Source of the DNA: Enoplolaimus lenunculus
Lineage: Eukaryota > Nematoda > Enoplea > Enoplida > Thoracostomopsidae
NCBI GenBank assembly: GCA_030248215.1
Contig: JASANG010002605.1
Span: 184,946-248,945, forward strand
Direction of reading: 5' to 3'
DNA: 64,000 nt
The translations under genes were made by a program, and so were the position numbers. Position 1 is the first letter of the stretch. Each line of letters starts with the position of its first letter. Positions 10,794-21,294 of the stretch are shown in pieces. The notes under the pieces were generated by a model. The model was not told where the DNA came from, searched no databases, and saw only the letters and a list, made by a program, of their open reading frames with translations.

Positions 10794-13090
10794 TTACCAA
10801 AACCACCCTTTTTTCGAACCTTGACCCTTCTGGCTATCTGCTTCTCGTTTCAATTCTGACTCCAACCGGATCACGTACCTTTCAGCCGCAGCCACAGCCT
10901 CATTCCGTTCGGCTTCATTGTCCAACCCTCTCGCTAGCTTCAACCCTGTCTTGGCTGTCTCGACTGCGGCCGCCTTCTTGTCTAGCCGCCATTGGCATTC
11001 AGCTAAATACGCATAGTATCCTGGCAGACTAGACCCAAACACAGATGACGTCACCGCTACATCACTAGCTAAACAACGACTAATGAGTGTTGAGAAATAT
11101 TGCTCAGCGGCGGCAAAATTGGACTGCTTCAGGGCAGTGCGTCCACATTCATCTAATAATGTTAACATTTGTGGATGTGCGGCATTATAGAGTTTACTAG
11201 TAATTGACAGCGCTTCAACAAAATGCGGCCAAGCGTCTTCATATCTAAAATAGCGAATCATAATTGAACAAAGCGAGATCAGAAGCAACTTTACATAAGA
11301 AAACTGTTCTGACAGAAACAGGGCCCATATACAGTATATTATATTAATGCTAGTGATATCGTTACTGCGTACATAGAATGTATATGTCAAAAATGTCCTG
11401 CTAATGCCGGGAATACGGTATGAAATGTCCGCATGAAGTGGAGTTTTTAACCCGAACAAAATCTGTTTAGGGTAAAAAAAATGACGTCGTTTCTAAAACT
11501 TAAAAATGCTGAACCGGGACACAACCTCCTTTGTAAAAGAACAACCTAACTTCAAAACACTCAATCCCGCATTCCAGTTACACGCCTATCGGATACCCAA
11601 ACGTTACCGTTTTACGGTTCAACCCAGCTGTCAAAACTTGCCGTTTCAAACTATACAGATACCGTCCGTACGCCTGATGACAAGCGGCTGTAAATGTTCG
11701 AACATCAACTTCCTGAGACGTTATCGACTCTTCCCCATACATATGCCGCAAATGCTTAGCACGATCTCTTGCAAGTGACGCCGAATAATGGGCACGTTGC
11801 CGTTCAATGACGTAATGAAACGCTTGTTCCGCTTTTGTGTGTTGGCCAGTTTGAGCGTAAATCGATGCGAGTTTGAGTGAAATTTCCAAAATTCCATGAT
11901 CGGCGTCAGGTCGGTGTTGTGCGAGCAATCTTTCGAGTAAATCAAGAAATGCCTGTAATAACAAAAGTTTAGTGTTTAGTCATTTCTTAGATTTTCACCA
12001 ACTGTAAAGATTGTATGTATAGAATACACTACACGCAATCAGATTTAAATTGGAACACTGCGAGAATACACTACACGCAATCAGATGTAAATCCGAACAC
12101 TGCGGGAGACAAGTAAGATGCTTTTGTAACAACAGAGCAGTTTTTCGTCCAATTTTTTAATTTCTCAGAAACGTAAACGTGTAGTGTAGGTGGTACTCTG
12201 AGAAACAATAAACAAAAATATCTTGCAGATTCTTGACTGGTCATAATGCAACCTCACTACTGCAACTTTTATACGTATTCAATAGCATGAAAATTTAATT
12301 TAAACAAACAAAAATATTCTTATTCCCATACATGTTGTTAAAATTGAGTATATTTGCTGATCTCCATCGGAGCTGGAACTTCATCCTCGGGGTATTATCC
12401 TACCTTTTCGGCATTCGCCAAATCATTTTTGAGCAAAAACATATCGGCGATGCATTCATAAATTTGATTGACAGCTGGTACGTTGTCGTTTGCAGCTGCT
12501 TCAGTGAGCAATACATGATACATATCTTCAGCTTCTTCAAACCTACATTTAATGGCAGCAAATCAGAAAACAGTTGCGTCACGCTAGATAATAAAAATCA
12601 GAGACGTAAAACGATAATTCATGGGATATACTGACTGCACATACGTCAGATCTATTCTGTTGAACTACGAAAAAGTAGCTATATGTAGCTAATTTTCGAG
12701 TTGGTCAAAAGACTCAATGTTTTGAGTAATTGTTGAATATTTTAATCGCAAAAATATATCGCAAATATACATATTCGTCATTTGGTATCGAAACAAGAAC
12801 GAGATCAGTGGAAAACCGAGTCCTACTTTGACAGTAAGATGGCGCCTTTAATTCCTGCTGTTGTATTAATTTAGTTAGCCGTACCACAATATTGGGAAAA
12901 ATATATACCTAAATAACATTCAAATCTTACGTACCTTTTCGCTATAACCGCATCATGAGCTTCTTTGAGACGTTGTTTAAGTTCTGTGTCATCTTTTAAA
13001 AACTCCGGATTGATGCCCCAATATCCGAGTTTGGTTTTTACATAAAGCCATATCCCAGGAAAACTAGCTGCACTAGAGGTTGATGGTGGC
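10794..13090 (-). CDS. TTC19: TTC19-type mitochondrial TPR protein, 3' four exons (5' exon not found)
   Basis: Exons: 12935-13090, 12404-12542, 11642-11952 and 10794-11244; stop TAA at 10794. The translation contains KRFEEAEDMYHVLLTEA, ECIADMFLLKNDLANAEK, EISLKLASIYA, AYGRYLYSLKRYEDA and AAHPQMLTLL. These follow human TTC19 block by block (EEAEIILHDAL, LMANLAF, EISLKLASIYA, CARYLLFSKQ, RHPQTIVLM). TTC19 is an inner-membrane TPR protein needed for complex III upkeep by clearing Rieske-protein fragments. Exon phases join in frame. The intron between 11642 and 11244 must use a GC donor (AAACG then GCAAGT), because no GT donor restores the frame there. The first visible exon starts in phase 2. 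The mitochondrial targeting segment should lie upstream, beyond the LINE at 13.9-17.8 kb, and was not located. Confidence 0.85.
12022..12108. repeat. 44-bp tandem duplication in a TTC19 intron
   Basis: Two adjacent copies of a unit containing GAATACACTACACGCAATCA and ending GAACACTGCG, differing at a few positions. Confidence 0.75.
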
Positions 13091-13099
13091 CTGAAATTA

Positions 13100-13310
13100 T
13101 GTGTAAAGATTAAACAGTAGTCTAGCTAGCGTTCCAATTCTGCGTAAACATCAGGCGCAGTTAGGAATTTCAATTCGGAATGATCGCGGTTACCAGTAGT
13201 TACAGTAAAGGTTAATATATGGAAAAGTAGCCGTAATTTTACTATTAAATATCTTTCCAACACCACAAAACCTTTCTTGTTTTATGAATCGAGGGTTTAA
13301 ACCCCCAGTC
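13100..13310. other. Upstream intron or flank of the TTC19 exons
   Basis: No coding exon or repeat is clear. The unplaced 5' part of the TTC19 homologue would lie in this direction. Confidence 0.35.
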
Positions 13311-13339
13311 CTTCAGGCTACTCGCCTGTACATTCAAAT

Positions 13340-13860
13340 TTCTCGCACAGAAAACCATTTAATACTGAATTTGATTGCTTGTAACCTTAATAATCCATGA
13401 AACAAATTAAAAACCCTAATTTAGACTTAACTAATAAAGCTAACATGCAAATTAGCTATTAGCTAACTATTCAATTATCGGTTTTGGACGTTTACATACA
13501 GTTTATTTTAATTGCTCGCAAGTGACCATAACCAGTGAAATAATTTAGAATTCCTAATTTAGGCTTATTAGTTACGCTAATATGCAAATTAAATATTAGC
13601 GTTAGCGAACTATTTAATTATCGGTCTTGAAGTTTTATAAAAAATTTATTCCAATTGCTCGCACCCAAAAACATTTCAGTAACCCTAATAACCAGTTAAA
13701 TAATAATTTAAAAAGCCCTATATTTCGATTTATTAGTTCAGCTAATATGCAAATTATCTATTAGCTAACTGTTCAAGTATCGGCTTTGGAGGCTTGTAAA
13801 CAATTTTTTCAGATTTCTCGCATCCGAAAACCTTTTAATACTGAATTTATTTGCTTTTAC
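13340..13860 (-). repeat. Family R internal tandem array, reverse orientation
   Basis: About four units of roughly 150-170 bp, each starting near CTCGCAC/CTCGCATCCGAAAACC (13342, 13514, 13661, 13818) and containing GCTAATATGCAAATTA and ATTATCGGTTTTGGA. They are the reverse complement of the units inside the family R elements at 18124 and 27510. Neither terminus of family R is present. The array ends abruptly where the LINE begins. Confidence 0.7.
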
Positions 13861-13865
13861 CGAGA

Positions 13866-15476
13866 ATGCGAAACAGAAATACATTGTACCATAATTGGAA
13901 TTGTCGCCAAAGTTTCACCGACAATAACTTTCGTTATCCGTGTACAGTTTGTTTGGGTAATGCAACTCGTGGCTCAATTGGTTGTACGAAGTGTGGACTT
14001 TGGTGTCACTACACGTGTGCTGGTTTCGACTGTATACGCACTGCCCGTGCCTCTGCTGCCGCATGGAAATGCATCGTCTGCCGTGATGAAGAAAAAGCGA
14101 ACGAAGACCTGCCAAAGAAGAGCTACACCTTGTACTGGTCAGGCCCGTCCGATGGAAGCGGAAATCATGGGGTAGGGATCGCCCTAGAACAATCGTTGGC
14201 AAGTGGCGTCAACGCGTGCGACTTTATTAGCCCCCGAGTGATGCGCATCCGTGTCAAGTGCCGTCCCTTTAACCTGTGCATTGTGTCCGTCTACGTTCCT
14301 ACAGAAGGCTCCACAGACGCCGTGAAAGATCAGTTCTACAGTGAAGTCGACACTACACTAGCCGGCGTTGCCAAGTCTGACTTCCTGATCGTCGCCGGCG
14401 ACTGGAATGCCCAACTCGGTCCGCGACACCCATGTGAAGGCAGCATGCTGGGCCCGTTCAGCCTGGGCACCAGAAGCAACAATGGAGATCGGCTAGTCTC
14501 GTTGATTGGTCAACAACGGCTGTTCGCCAGGAATACGGGATTCAAGCACAAGCGCCGCCATCTTGCCACCTGGATGTCTAATGCCGGGAATGCCGAGAAC
14601 CAAATCGACTTCATCCTAGTGCGTGACCGATGGAGAACCTCAGTGGTGGACAGCAGAACGTTCTGGGGCAACGAATGGAGCTCCGACCATGGTCTTGTGC
14701 GATGCCGTGTGAGGATTCGCTTCTCCGCGTCCAAATCCCGCCCGATGAAGAAGCGATACGATGTCGATCGTTTCAAGGTCGTGGAAACGCGAGAAGATTT
14801 CCGGCAGACCTATGTCCGTGGCGGAACCGCACACGATGCTGATGCAGATGTGGAGCAGAGGTGCGCACTCATGGCCACAAACCTGAACCAGGCCTGTTCC
14901 GAGACGCTCGGTGTCCGCCGCATCAACCGGTCTGGTTGGATCTCAAACGAAACGATATCACTGCTGGACCAGCGAAGAAGTCAGCCAAAGTGCAATAGAC
15001 TACGAAATGCAGTCAGACGAGCAGTTGCTGGCGACCGTGAAGTCATGTGGACCCGATTCGTTGTCGATGCAGAGCAAGCAAACAGGGTCGGTGATTCGCG
15101 AAAGCTGTTCCAGATGGTCAAGTCCCTGAACAAGAAAGGCTGTGCCCCCCCGACGCTGAAAGACCGAAACGGCATTTTGATTGATGGGAAGCAAGCGAAG
15201 CTAGACAGATGGGCTGAGCACTTCAAGGAGTTGCTTAACCGACCAAGCCCAGCAAACCCACTGTCCGTCGAAGACCTTGGCACCCCGATCCCCGCCACCT
15301 GCATTCGCGTGGAGCCGCCTAGTCTGGAGGACGTCAAGAAGGCAATCAGATTGACCAGATCACGAAGAGCAGGTGGAGAAGATGGTCTACCGCCCGAAGC
15401 CTACAAATACGGTGGTGAGCCAGTCGCCACTGACCTGGTGTCCCTTTTCGAAACTATATTGTTGTTGTTGCAGTAG
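13866..15476 (+). pseudogene. LINE ORF, 5' part: PHD finger plus endonuclease
   Basis: The frame opens in the repeat array; the first ATG is at 13866. The finger ligands, numbered from the frame start at 13851, are C31, C34, C45, C48, H53, C56, C74 and C77 (C4HC3). After KKSYTL the endonuclease begins at YWSGPSDG. The preceding segment, which carries the LQE glutamate in relatives, is missing, so the catalytic glutamate is lost. The later motifs GDWNAQ (D184, N186) and SSDHGLV (D279, H280) are intact. The frame runs on through the linker (NRPSPANPLS, RAGGEDGLPPEAYKYG) and stops inside the inserted LINE's tail. Confidence 0.8.
15237..15459 (+). repeat. 223-bp direct duplication, left copy
   Basis: Begins AACCGACCAAGCCCAGC and ends CGAAACTATAT. 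The right copy is at 16085-16307. I see one difference, CACGAAGAGC here against CAGGAAGAGC there. The pair brackets the inserted LINE fragment exactly. Confidence 0.92.
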
Positions 15477-16084
15477 TCACTCCCATAAACGCCATGCATC
15501 GGGACCCAGTATTTACTGGGCACAGGCGTTCACAAACTCCGCTGCCGCGCGTGGATTGGTCCAGAGAATTGTCAGATCGGTGTTTGGGCCAATTGTTCGT
15601 CGTCTTGTTTGTTCCAGGGCTGTGCAGTCGATGAGGAAATGTTTGATATCGTCTTCGGGTGCGCCGCATCGTGTACAGGCCGGACTGTCTGCTTTGCCGA
15701 TTCGGTGCAGGTAGGAGCCGAGTAGCGGACAGTGACCGGCCGAACGCAGTTGTGCCAGCTGTCTGCGTTGTGTTCTGCTGAGGCCGCTCTCATGCCCGAT
15801 TTGTGGAATGGGGAATGGCATTCGTTCGTGCTTGACTTCCTTGCGCCATTTCGCGCGTCCTTCGCGTCGGATAACGGCCTTGACCGTTTGCAGATCGATC
15901 GGCACTTCCTGTTGTTGTTGGTTGGAGCCAGCCTTGGCCAGGGCGTCAGCCTCCTCGTTTCCTGCCACTCCCACGTGAGCCGGCACCCATTGCAACGTGA
16001 TCTTATCGTGGGTGCTGAATTGTGCCATTGCTCGCCAGATTCGATCAATATGCGGCGTATCGGACGTTGGTGGACCCGAATTCA
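15460..16084 (-). mobile_element. 5'-truncated second LINE (RNase H type) inserted in the first
   Basis: On the minus strand a continuous frame (about 16084 to 15513) gives an RNase H C-terminal part (LQWVPAHVGVAGNEEADALAKAG) and a late zinc-binding motif (CTRCGAPEDDIKHFLIDC). This layout is known from I/LOA/Jockey-group LINEs. It is followed by a short 3' UTR with a CCCAGTA/TACTGGG hairpin and a (CAA)n tail at 15460-15475. The piece lacks endonuclease and RT, so it is a typical 5'-truncated insertion. Exact clade is uncertain. Confidence 0.82.
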
Positions 16085-16307
16085 AACCGACCAAGCCCAG
16101 CAAACCCACTGTCCGTCGAAGACCTTGGCACCCCGATCCCCGCCACCTGCATTCGCGTGGAGCCGCCTAGTCTGGAGGACGTCAAGAAGGCAATCAGATT
16201 GACCAGATCAGGAAGAGCAGGTGGAGAAGATGGTCTACCGCCCGAAGCCTACAAATACGGTGGTGAGCCAGTCGCCACTGACCTGGTGTCCCTTTTCGAA
16301 ACTATAT
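16085..16307 (+). repeat. 223-bp direct duplication, right copy
   Basis: Partner of 15237-15459, with one mismatch seen. It restores the reading frame of the host LINE immediately downstream of the insertion. Confidence 0.92.
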
Positions 16308-17746
16308 GGCGCAGCGAGTCGATCCCATCCGGCTGGGAGATCGCCGAAGTTGTCCCGCTGTTCAAGAAGGGCGATAAGAGCATGTGTAAGAACTACCGGG
16401 GAATCAGCCTCCTCGACATCGCGTCCAAGATTCTAGAAGCAGTCCTGATTGACCGCATCAAGCAATGGCGCGACCCGCTTACCCGTGAGAACCAAGCTGG
16501 GTTCCGGGCTGGAAGAAGCTGTGCCGACCAGATCTTCACCCTGCGCCAAGTAATCGAAACCCGGAACGAATTCGGGCGAGCAACATTTATTGGCTTCGTC
16601 GATTTCGCAGCAGCCTTCGATAGCATCGATAGAGATAGCCTGTGGTTGATAATGGCGGCTTCTGGAGTCCCGCAGAAGATTATATCGATGTTCCGGGCCC
16701 TCTACCGATCGACGAAATGCCGTGTAGGGGTATACGGTACCGCGACCGACACCTTCGAGATCCACACCGGTGTGCGTCAGGGAGGCATCTCTTCACCCAT
16801 TCTCTTCAACTGGTGCGTGGATTGGTTGCTCAAAGTGTCCTTCGATGACCACGATGACGGGGTCCTGATGGGTAGCGAAACCGATGACAGCTCCGTCCTG
16901 TCCGACCTGACGTTTGCGAACGACATAGCCGTGCTCGCTGAAAGCCCAGAGCAGCTCCAGAGAATGTTAGATCGGCTGGATGAGAACGCGAAGGGCATCG
17001 GCCTCGTGATCAGTACGTCGAAGACGAAGATCCTGTGCTGTGGCACCGAAACAAGACCGAAAATAAGCATCGCCAGAGAAACCATTGAAGTGGTGGACGA
17101 CTTCACCTACCTTGGCAGCTCCATATCCTCTTCCGGCGATGGGTCTACCGAAATCCGCACCAGAATAGCAAAGGCGTACAACGCCATGCTGGCGCTGAAA
17201 GCTGTGTGGGGAAACCGGAACCTGTCAAAACAGCTGAAACGCCGGATCTACATGGCCTGTGTTCGACCGGTGCTCCTCTATGCCTGTGAAACGTGGCCGA
17301 TCAAGGCTAACCACGAGCGGCGACTGGATGCCTTCGACCACCGAATGCTGCGCTGGATACTGCACGTCTCCTACGCCTACCGTGACCACGTTACAAACGT
17401 CGAAGTTCGCAGACAAATGGGCATCAAGGAAACCGTTTCGGAGTCGATCCTCAAGCGGCGGCTATATTGGTTCGGGCTTGTCGCGCGTATGGAAACCGTT
17501 CGTCTACCGTTCAAACCTTTGTTCCACCCGATTCCGGCTGAAGAGGGATGGCGTCGTCCCTTCCGAGGAGTGCGCAATACATGGCAACGCAAGCTGTTCA
17601 AGGATGTTAACTGTCGACCTGTCCATGATATCGTAAACCGAAATGCGGCTGTTTTCAAACGTGACTACCTGACTATTTTACGACAATTGGCTATGGACAA
17701 AAGTGGCTTTGTGTTATTGGTTGATAAAATCGCGAGCTGCAAATGA
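16085..17746 (+). pseudogene. LINE ORF, 3' part: reverse transcriptase and C-terminal domain
   Basis: Continues the LINE reading frame after the insertion. RT blocks seen in order: VVPLFKKGDKSMCKNYRGIS, ENQAGFRAGRSCADQ, FVDFAAAFDSIDR (first catalytic Asp), HTGVRQGGISSPILFNW, TFANDIAVLAES and FTYLGSSISS. Relatives have FADD or YADD at the active site; here codon 16919-16921 is AAC, giving FAND, which removes a catalytic aspartate. The C-terminal stretch ends with the TGA near 17746, just before the ATG tail. Confidence 0.85.
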
Positions 17747-17763
17747 CCCTATGGGTTACGCAA

Positions 17764-17783
17764 ATGATGATGATGATGATGAT
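17764..17783 (+). repeat. (ATG)n microsatellite tail of the LINE
   Basis: About six GAT/ATG repeats immediately after the LINE stop codon, the expected 3' end of an RTE-type element. Confidence 0.75.
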
Positions 17784-18123
17784 AATTTGTATTGACAAAT
17801 ATAATATTAATTTAGGGTTTCAGTTGGCAGGCAACCATTTTTAAAAACGTCGCATGAACAAATTGTCGATCATTTCTAGTTTTGTAAAGCTAAACAACAA
17901 TCAATTATTGATAATTTATCTCATCGAATGCAATTCAATAGATATGATACAGACGTTTTATGCAGCGAGAGTATTCTGCCTGCCACAAAAGTTCAATTTG
18001 TGTCGGAATGTATTCAATAAATTAACTAAAATAAATACAATTATATAATCCAAAGATATGTAAGATTTCATTGGATAACTTAAGATTGACAAACCAACTA
18101 GGTTAGGTTTTGATCGAAACTTA

Positions 18124-19004
18124 TTGAGCGAAGCAAAACTCCGAGCGAAGCTCGGAGTTTCGCGAAGCGTTTTATGTTCTGTACTTGGGGGTCGAAAGGT
18201 GGATGTCCGTCCGTCCGTCTGTCAGTCTGTCCGTCCGAAAAGAATCTCAGGAACGGCTGAACCGATTTTGATACCCTTTTTTTGTTTGAAAGCCAATTAT
18301 CCTGGGGTGTTAACCTCGCATTGGGGCTTTAAAATTGCAGACTTTCCATAATATTTCACTAATTATTACAGTTAGAAGCAATCTAATTTTAGCATTAAAA
18401 GGTTTTTGGATGCGAGGAATCCGATGATTGAGCAGTAAGGTAATAGATAATTTCCATATTAGAATAGTTATAAGCCTAAATTAGGACTTTTTACAATATT
18501 TCACTAATTATTAAGGTTAAAAGCAATAAAATTTCAGCACTAAAGGGTTTTTAGGTGCATGGAATTTGAAGAAATCGTTTACAAACATCCAAAACCGATA
18601 ATTGAATAGTTAGCTAATAACTAATTTGCATATTAGCTTAATTAACAAGGCAAAACTATGACTTTTTAAATTATTTCAATAATTTTTAGGGTTCACTGAA
18701 GGTTTTTGGGTGCGAGGAATCTGAATAAATTGTTTACAAACCTCCAACACCGATAATTGAATACTTAGCTAATAGTTAATTTGCATATTAGCTTAATTGA
18801 CAAGACAAAATTAGGACCTTTTAAATTATTCCAAAAATTATAGGGTGGCTGAAGGGTTTTTGGGTGCGAGGAATCTGAGGAAATTGCTTACAAACCTCCA
18901 AAACCGATAAATGAATAGTTAGCTAATCACTAATTTGCATATTACCTTAATTGCTTACGTGTGTTCGAGCTTCTCTCAATAAATGTAGTCCCACTACGAC
19001 TGGT
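18124..19004 (+). mobile_element. Family R element, copy 1 (non-autonomous, with internal tandem units)
   Basis: The 5' end is TTGAGCGAAGC followed by a hairpin (ACTCCGAGCGAAGCTCGGAGT region), then CCGTCCGTCCGTCTGTC and GGAACGGCTGAACCGATTTT. Roughly four degenerate units of about 150-160 bp follow (each with TTTTTGGGTGCGAGGAAT and CTAATTTGCATATTAGC). The end is TTCGAGCTTCTCTCAA and then ATGTAGTCCCACTACGACTG. A second full copy is at 27510-28143 and fragments are at 13340 and 56502. No protein is encoded. The class is not recognised. Confidence 0.75.
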
Positions 19005-19705
19005 AAACTAATACTTGGTAGGCTAGTTCGCAGGCTGTCGTAAAATAATATTTGCATAGTGGAATAGTTAGACACGGTTTGCGCATTATTTATGCAACAG
19101 TTAATCTAGTAAATAAAATTGTTCGCATGAGTTTCAGAATGTACAACTTACAGCATCCGCGGTGGCACAATACGTATGCGGTGATAACACAGCAAAACAC
19201 TTCGTCTAACAAATTTAAGCAAAACGTTAGTCACATGCTCTGCGACTCTTATGCGATATATCATACGATACATATGCGAAAGTAGTATATACTAGTAACT
19301 GAAACAGGGTAACAAATATTTCAGGTAACATGTCAAAACAAAAATACAAATCAACAAATTACAAGATTAAACATCATTTCTATTGCACTGTTATAATATT
19401 ATCTTGTCACTTAAGGTAGGTAATTAAGGTTGCGTGTCACTGCGTCACGTAGCCCGGTTGTCTAGCTGTTTTTCTCGTCGACAATATGTCGACATGTATA
19501 TATGCTTCCGTCAAGCACATATATAATACTAAGGACATGCCGGTTAAGCTGCATCGGTATACGTAAAAAAACACTTCTCGGTTTCGGACTTGGTCTCGGT
19601 CTCGTCAAGTCTCGGGATTTGGCTGGTCTCGGTCTTGCCTTTCTTGAGTCTCTGTGGTTTGCAAATCGAGACCAAAGAGGTGAAAAAGCGATAAATAATT
19701 GCTAT
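19005..19705. other. Intergenic stretch, no gene recognised
   Basis: AT-rich, with no exon. Bases 19575-19680 contain repeated GGTCTCG/GTCTCGG words that reappear, inverted, at 20480-20580. This may be a further element with self-similar ends, in which the element at 19714 is nested. Confidence 0.45.
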
Positions 19706-20090
19706 TAGTTGAGCAGGGTGGCAACAAAGGTTCGGATTCTGATTCTGCAAAAATTTGAGGTTCGGATTCGGTTGTGGAAAAGCCGAATCCAAAAGCCGAA
19801 TCCAACAAAGTTCGGCAATATGTTTTTTCATTGTTAAGCAATAAAATTTTTTAAATACCTTGCTATAAAAATCAATGTTTTTATTTCAGGTGAGAAATCT
19901 CAGAACTGACGTCGGGACGAAATATATTAACGTATTAAAAGTTATACGGCTGGCATTGCGTTGATATTCTGAAACAAATTATAGATATATCTGAAATTTG
20001 CAACATGCAGGATTAGGGTTCGGATTCGGCAAATTAGCACTGGATTCGGATTCGGTTAAATCGTGGATTCGGTGCCACCCTGTAGCTGAG
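19706..20090. mobile_element. hAT-like non-autonomous element with 8-bp target duplication
   Basis: The body is 19714-20082. Terminal inverted repeats are CAGGGTGGCA and TGCCACCCTG. Flanking octamers TAGTTGAG (19706-19713) and TAGCTGAG (20083-20090) match at seven of eight positions, the expected hAT duplication size. Both subterminal regions are built from GGATTCGG/CCGAATCC words and the middle is AT-rich. It has no coding capacity. Confidence 0.78.
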
Positions 20091-20920
20091 TTAGTTTGAG
20101 GTTGATGAAACGATGCAGCAATGTTTTGCTCGTATTTTTCACTAAATTTATATGTGTGAACCACTAAAAATTGGGTACTTGGTTACCTCCCTCAAAACTA
20201 TGACTGTTTTAATAGAAGTCTAAAGTTCCCCCAAAGCAATTATTTTACTATATTGTGACATAGGTGGCTTAAAACGTCTGTTGTAATTGGAGTTCGAGAT
20301 AGTTTTGCGAAAGTTTTGAAACGTTGCATATGTGCCACCATTTCTAAGTGATAAATGAATTAAAAAATAAAGTTGGGCGGCTATTTATAAGTTGAATTGT
20401 ATGAATTACACGGCAATTCTGAGCAGATAAAAATTATTCAAAATTTTTGTTAGAAAAACCTTTTTATTTTCGGTGACGGTTAAAAACTGACCGAGACCGA
20501 GACAACAAGTCTCGGCCTAGGTATGTTGGGTTTCGTTCTCGGTACCGTTTTTTGACCGAGACCGTCCATCTCTGGTCACTATCGGCGTCGGCACTACAAA
20601 AAAATTACCAATTCTTTGCCGATATTTTTTGCACATAAATTTCACTTATAATGCTGTCAATTTCACTTCATGGCTTATATATTAGTGTGTCTGATAGGGA
20701 AACTGTAATCTCTCTTACGATTGTGTTTGAAAAACTTTTCAAAATAAGAATCATCGTGGGTGTCAGTAAAAAATTTCGGTATCGCCACATCCCTATAATA
20801 GTACATGTGCAATACATCGCAACATTTGGACTTAATGGATATTAGCATGCAACACATACTTGTTCGTGTGTCTGTGTATATATGCAAATGCATTGTATTA
20901 TACAGTATGCTTGATGGCAG
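20091..20920. other. Intergenic stretch with GTCTCGG words
   Basis: No gene seen. Bases 20480-20580 hold repeated GACCGAGAC/GTCTCGG words inverted relative to those at 19575-19680. Confidence 0.4.
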
Positions 20921-20924
20921 CGTG

Positions 20925-21290
20925 TAATAGACTGGCATGTGAGCAAAACGGTAAATTGCCGCGCTTTGAGCACAGTATTATAGTATGTACGCATAACGCA
21001 AACGCTCTACCATTGCGCCACAAAGCCCGCCTCCAAAATTTTCTTATTGTCGACTGCAATATTTCAAACGTATGCAGCCGGCTAGCATGCATACTGCACT
21101 GCACAATATATATTGCATGTGCACATAAATGAACAAGCGTAACTTACATGCTTGTCAGAACTGCACGGTCGGGACGACCCCTTTCTTCGAAGAACAGCGG
21201 ATATACTTGGTTTTTCTCCTTAATCTTACCGAGACATATGGCTGTCGTACAATGGTAGATAACGACACGGCTAGGGCAGCTGGCTGGAAA
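20925..21290 (-). mobile_element. tRNA-derived SINE family B, degenerate copy
   Basis: Reverse complement GGGCTTTGTGGCGCAATGGT with the AGAGCG that follows is an A-box-like segment within GGAGGCGGGC, as in the units at 22531 and 22892. The shared TATTGCATGTGCACATAA and ACATGCTTGTCAGAACTGCA segments follow on the plus strand. The copy is diverged. Confidence 0.55.
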
Positions 21291-21294
21291 CCGA

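Larger units (their letters stand above)
13861..17785 (+). mobile_element. RTE-like LINE, broken, with a second LINE inserted
   Basis: It encodes a C4HC3 PHD-type finger, an apurinic-type endonuclease and a reverse transcriptase, and ends in an (ATG)n tail at 17764-17783, as RTE-group LINEs often do. The C-terminal part (ACVRPVLLYACETW, RMLRWILHVS) matches the RTE/BovB-like style known from memory. It cannot be active: the start of the endonuclease is absent, the RT active site is altered, and a foreign 625-bp piece interrupts the ORF at 15460. GC content is clearly higher than in the surrounding DNA. Confidence 0.85.

Noticed and set aside
18180-18240. CRISPR-like or satellite array from CCGTCCGTCC repeats
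   Set aside because: The short repeats are part of family R's 5' region and recur at the same place in copy 2; there are no spacers, and the DNA is animal.
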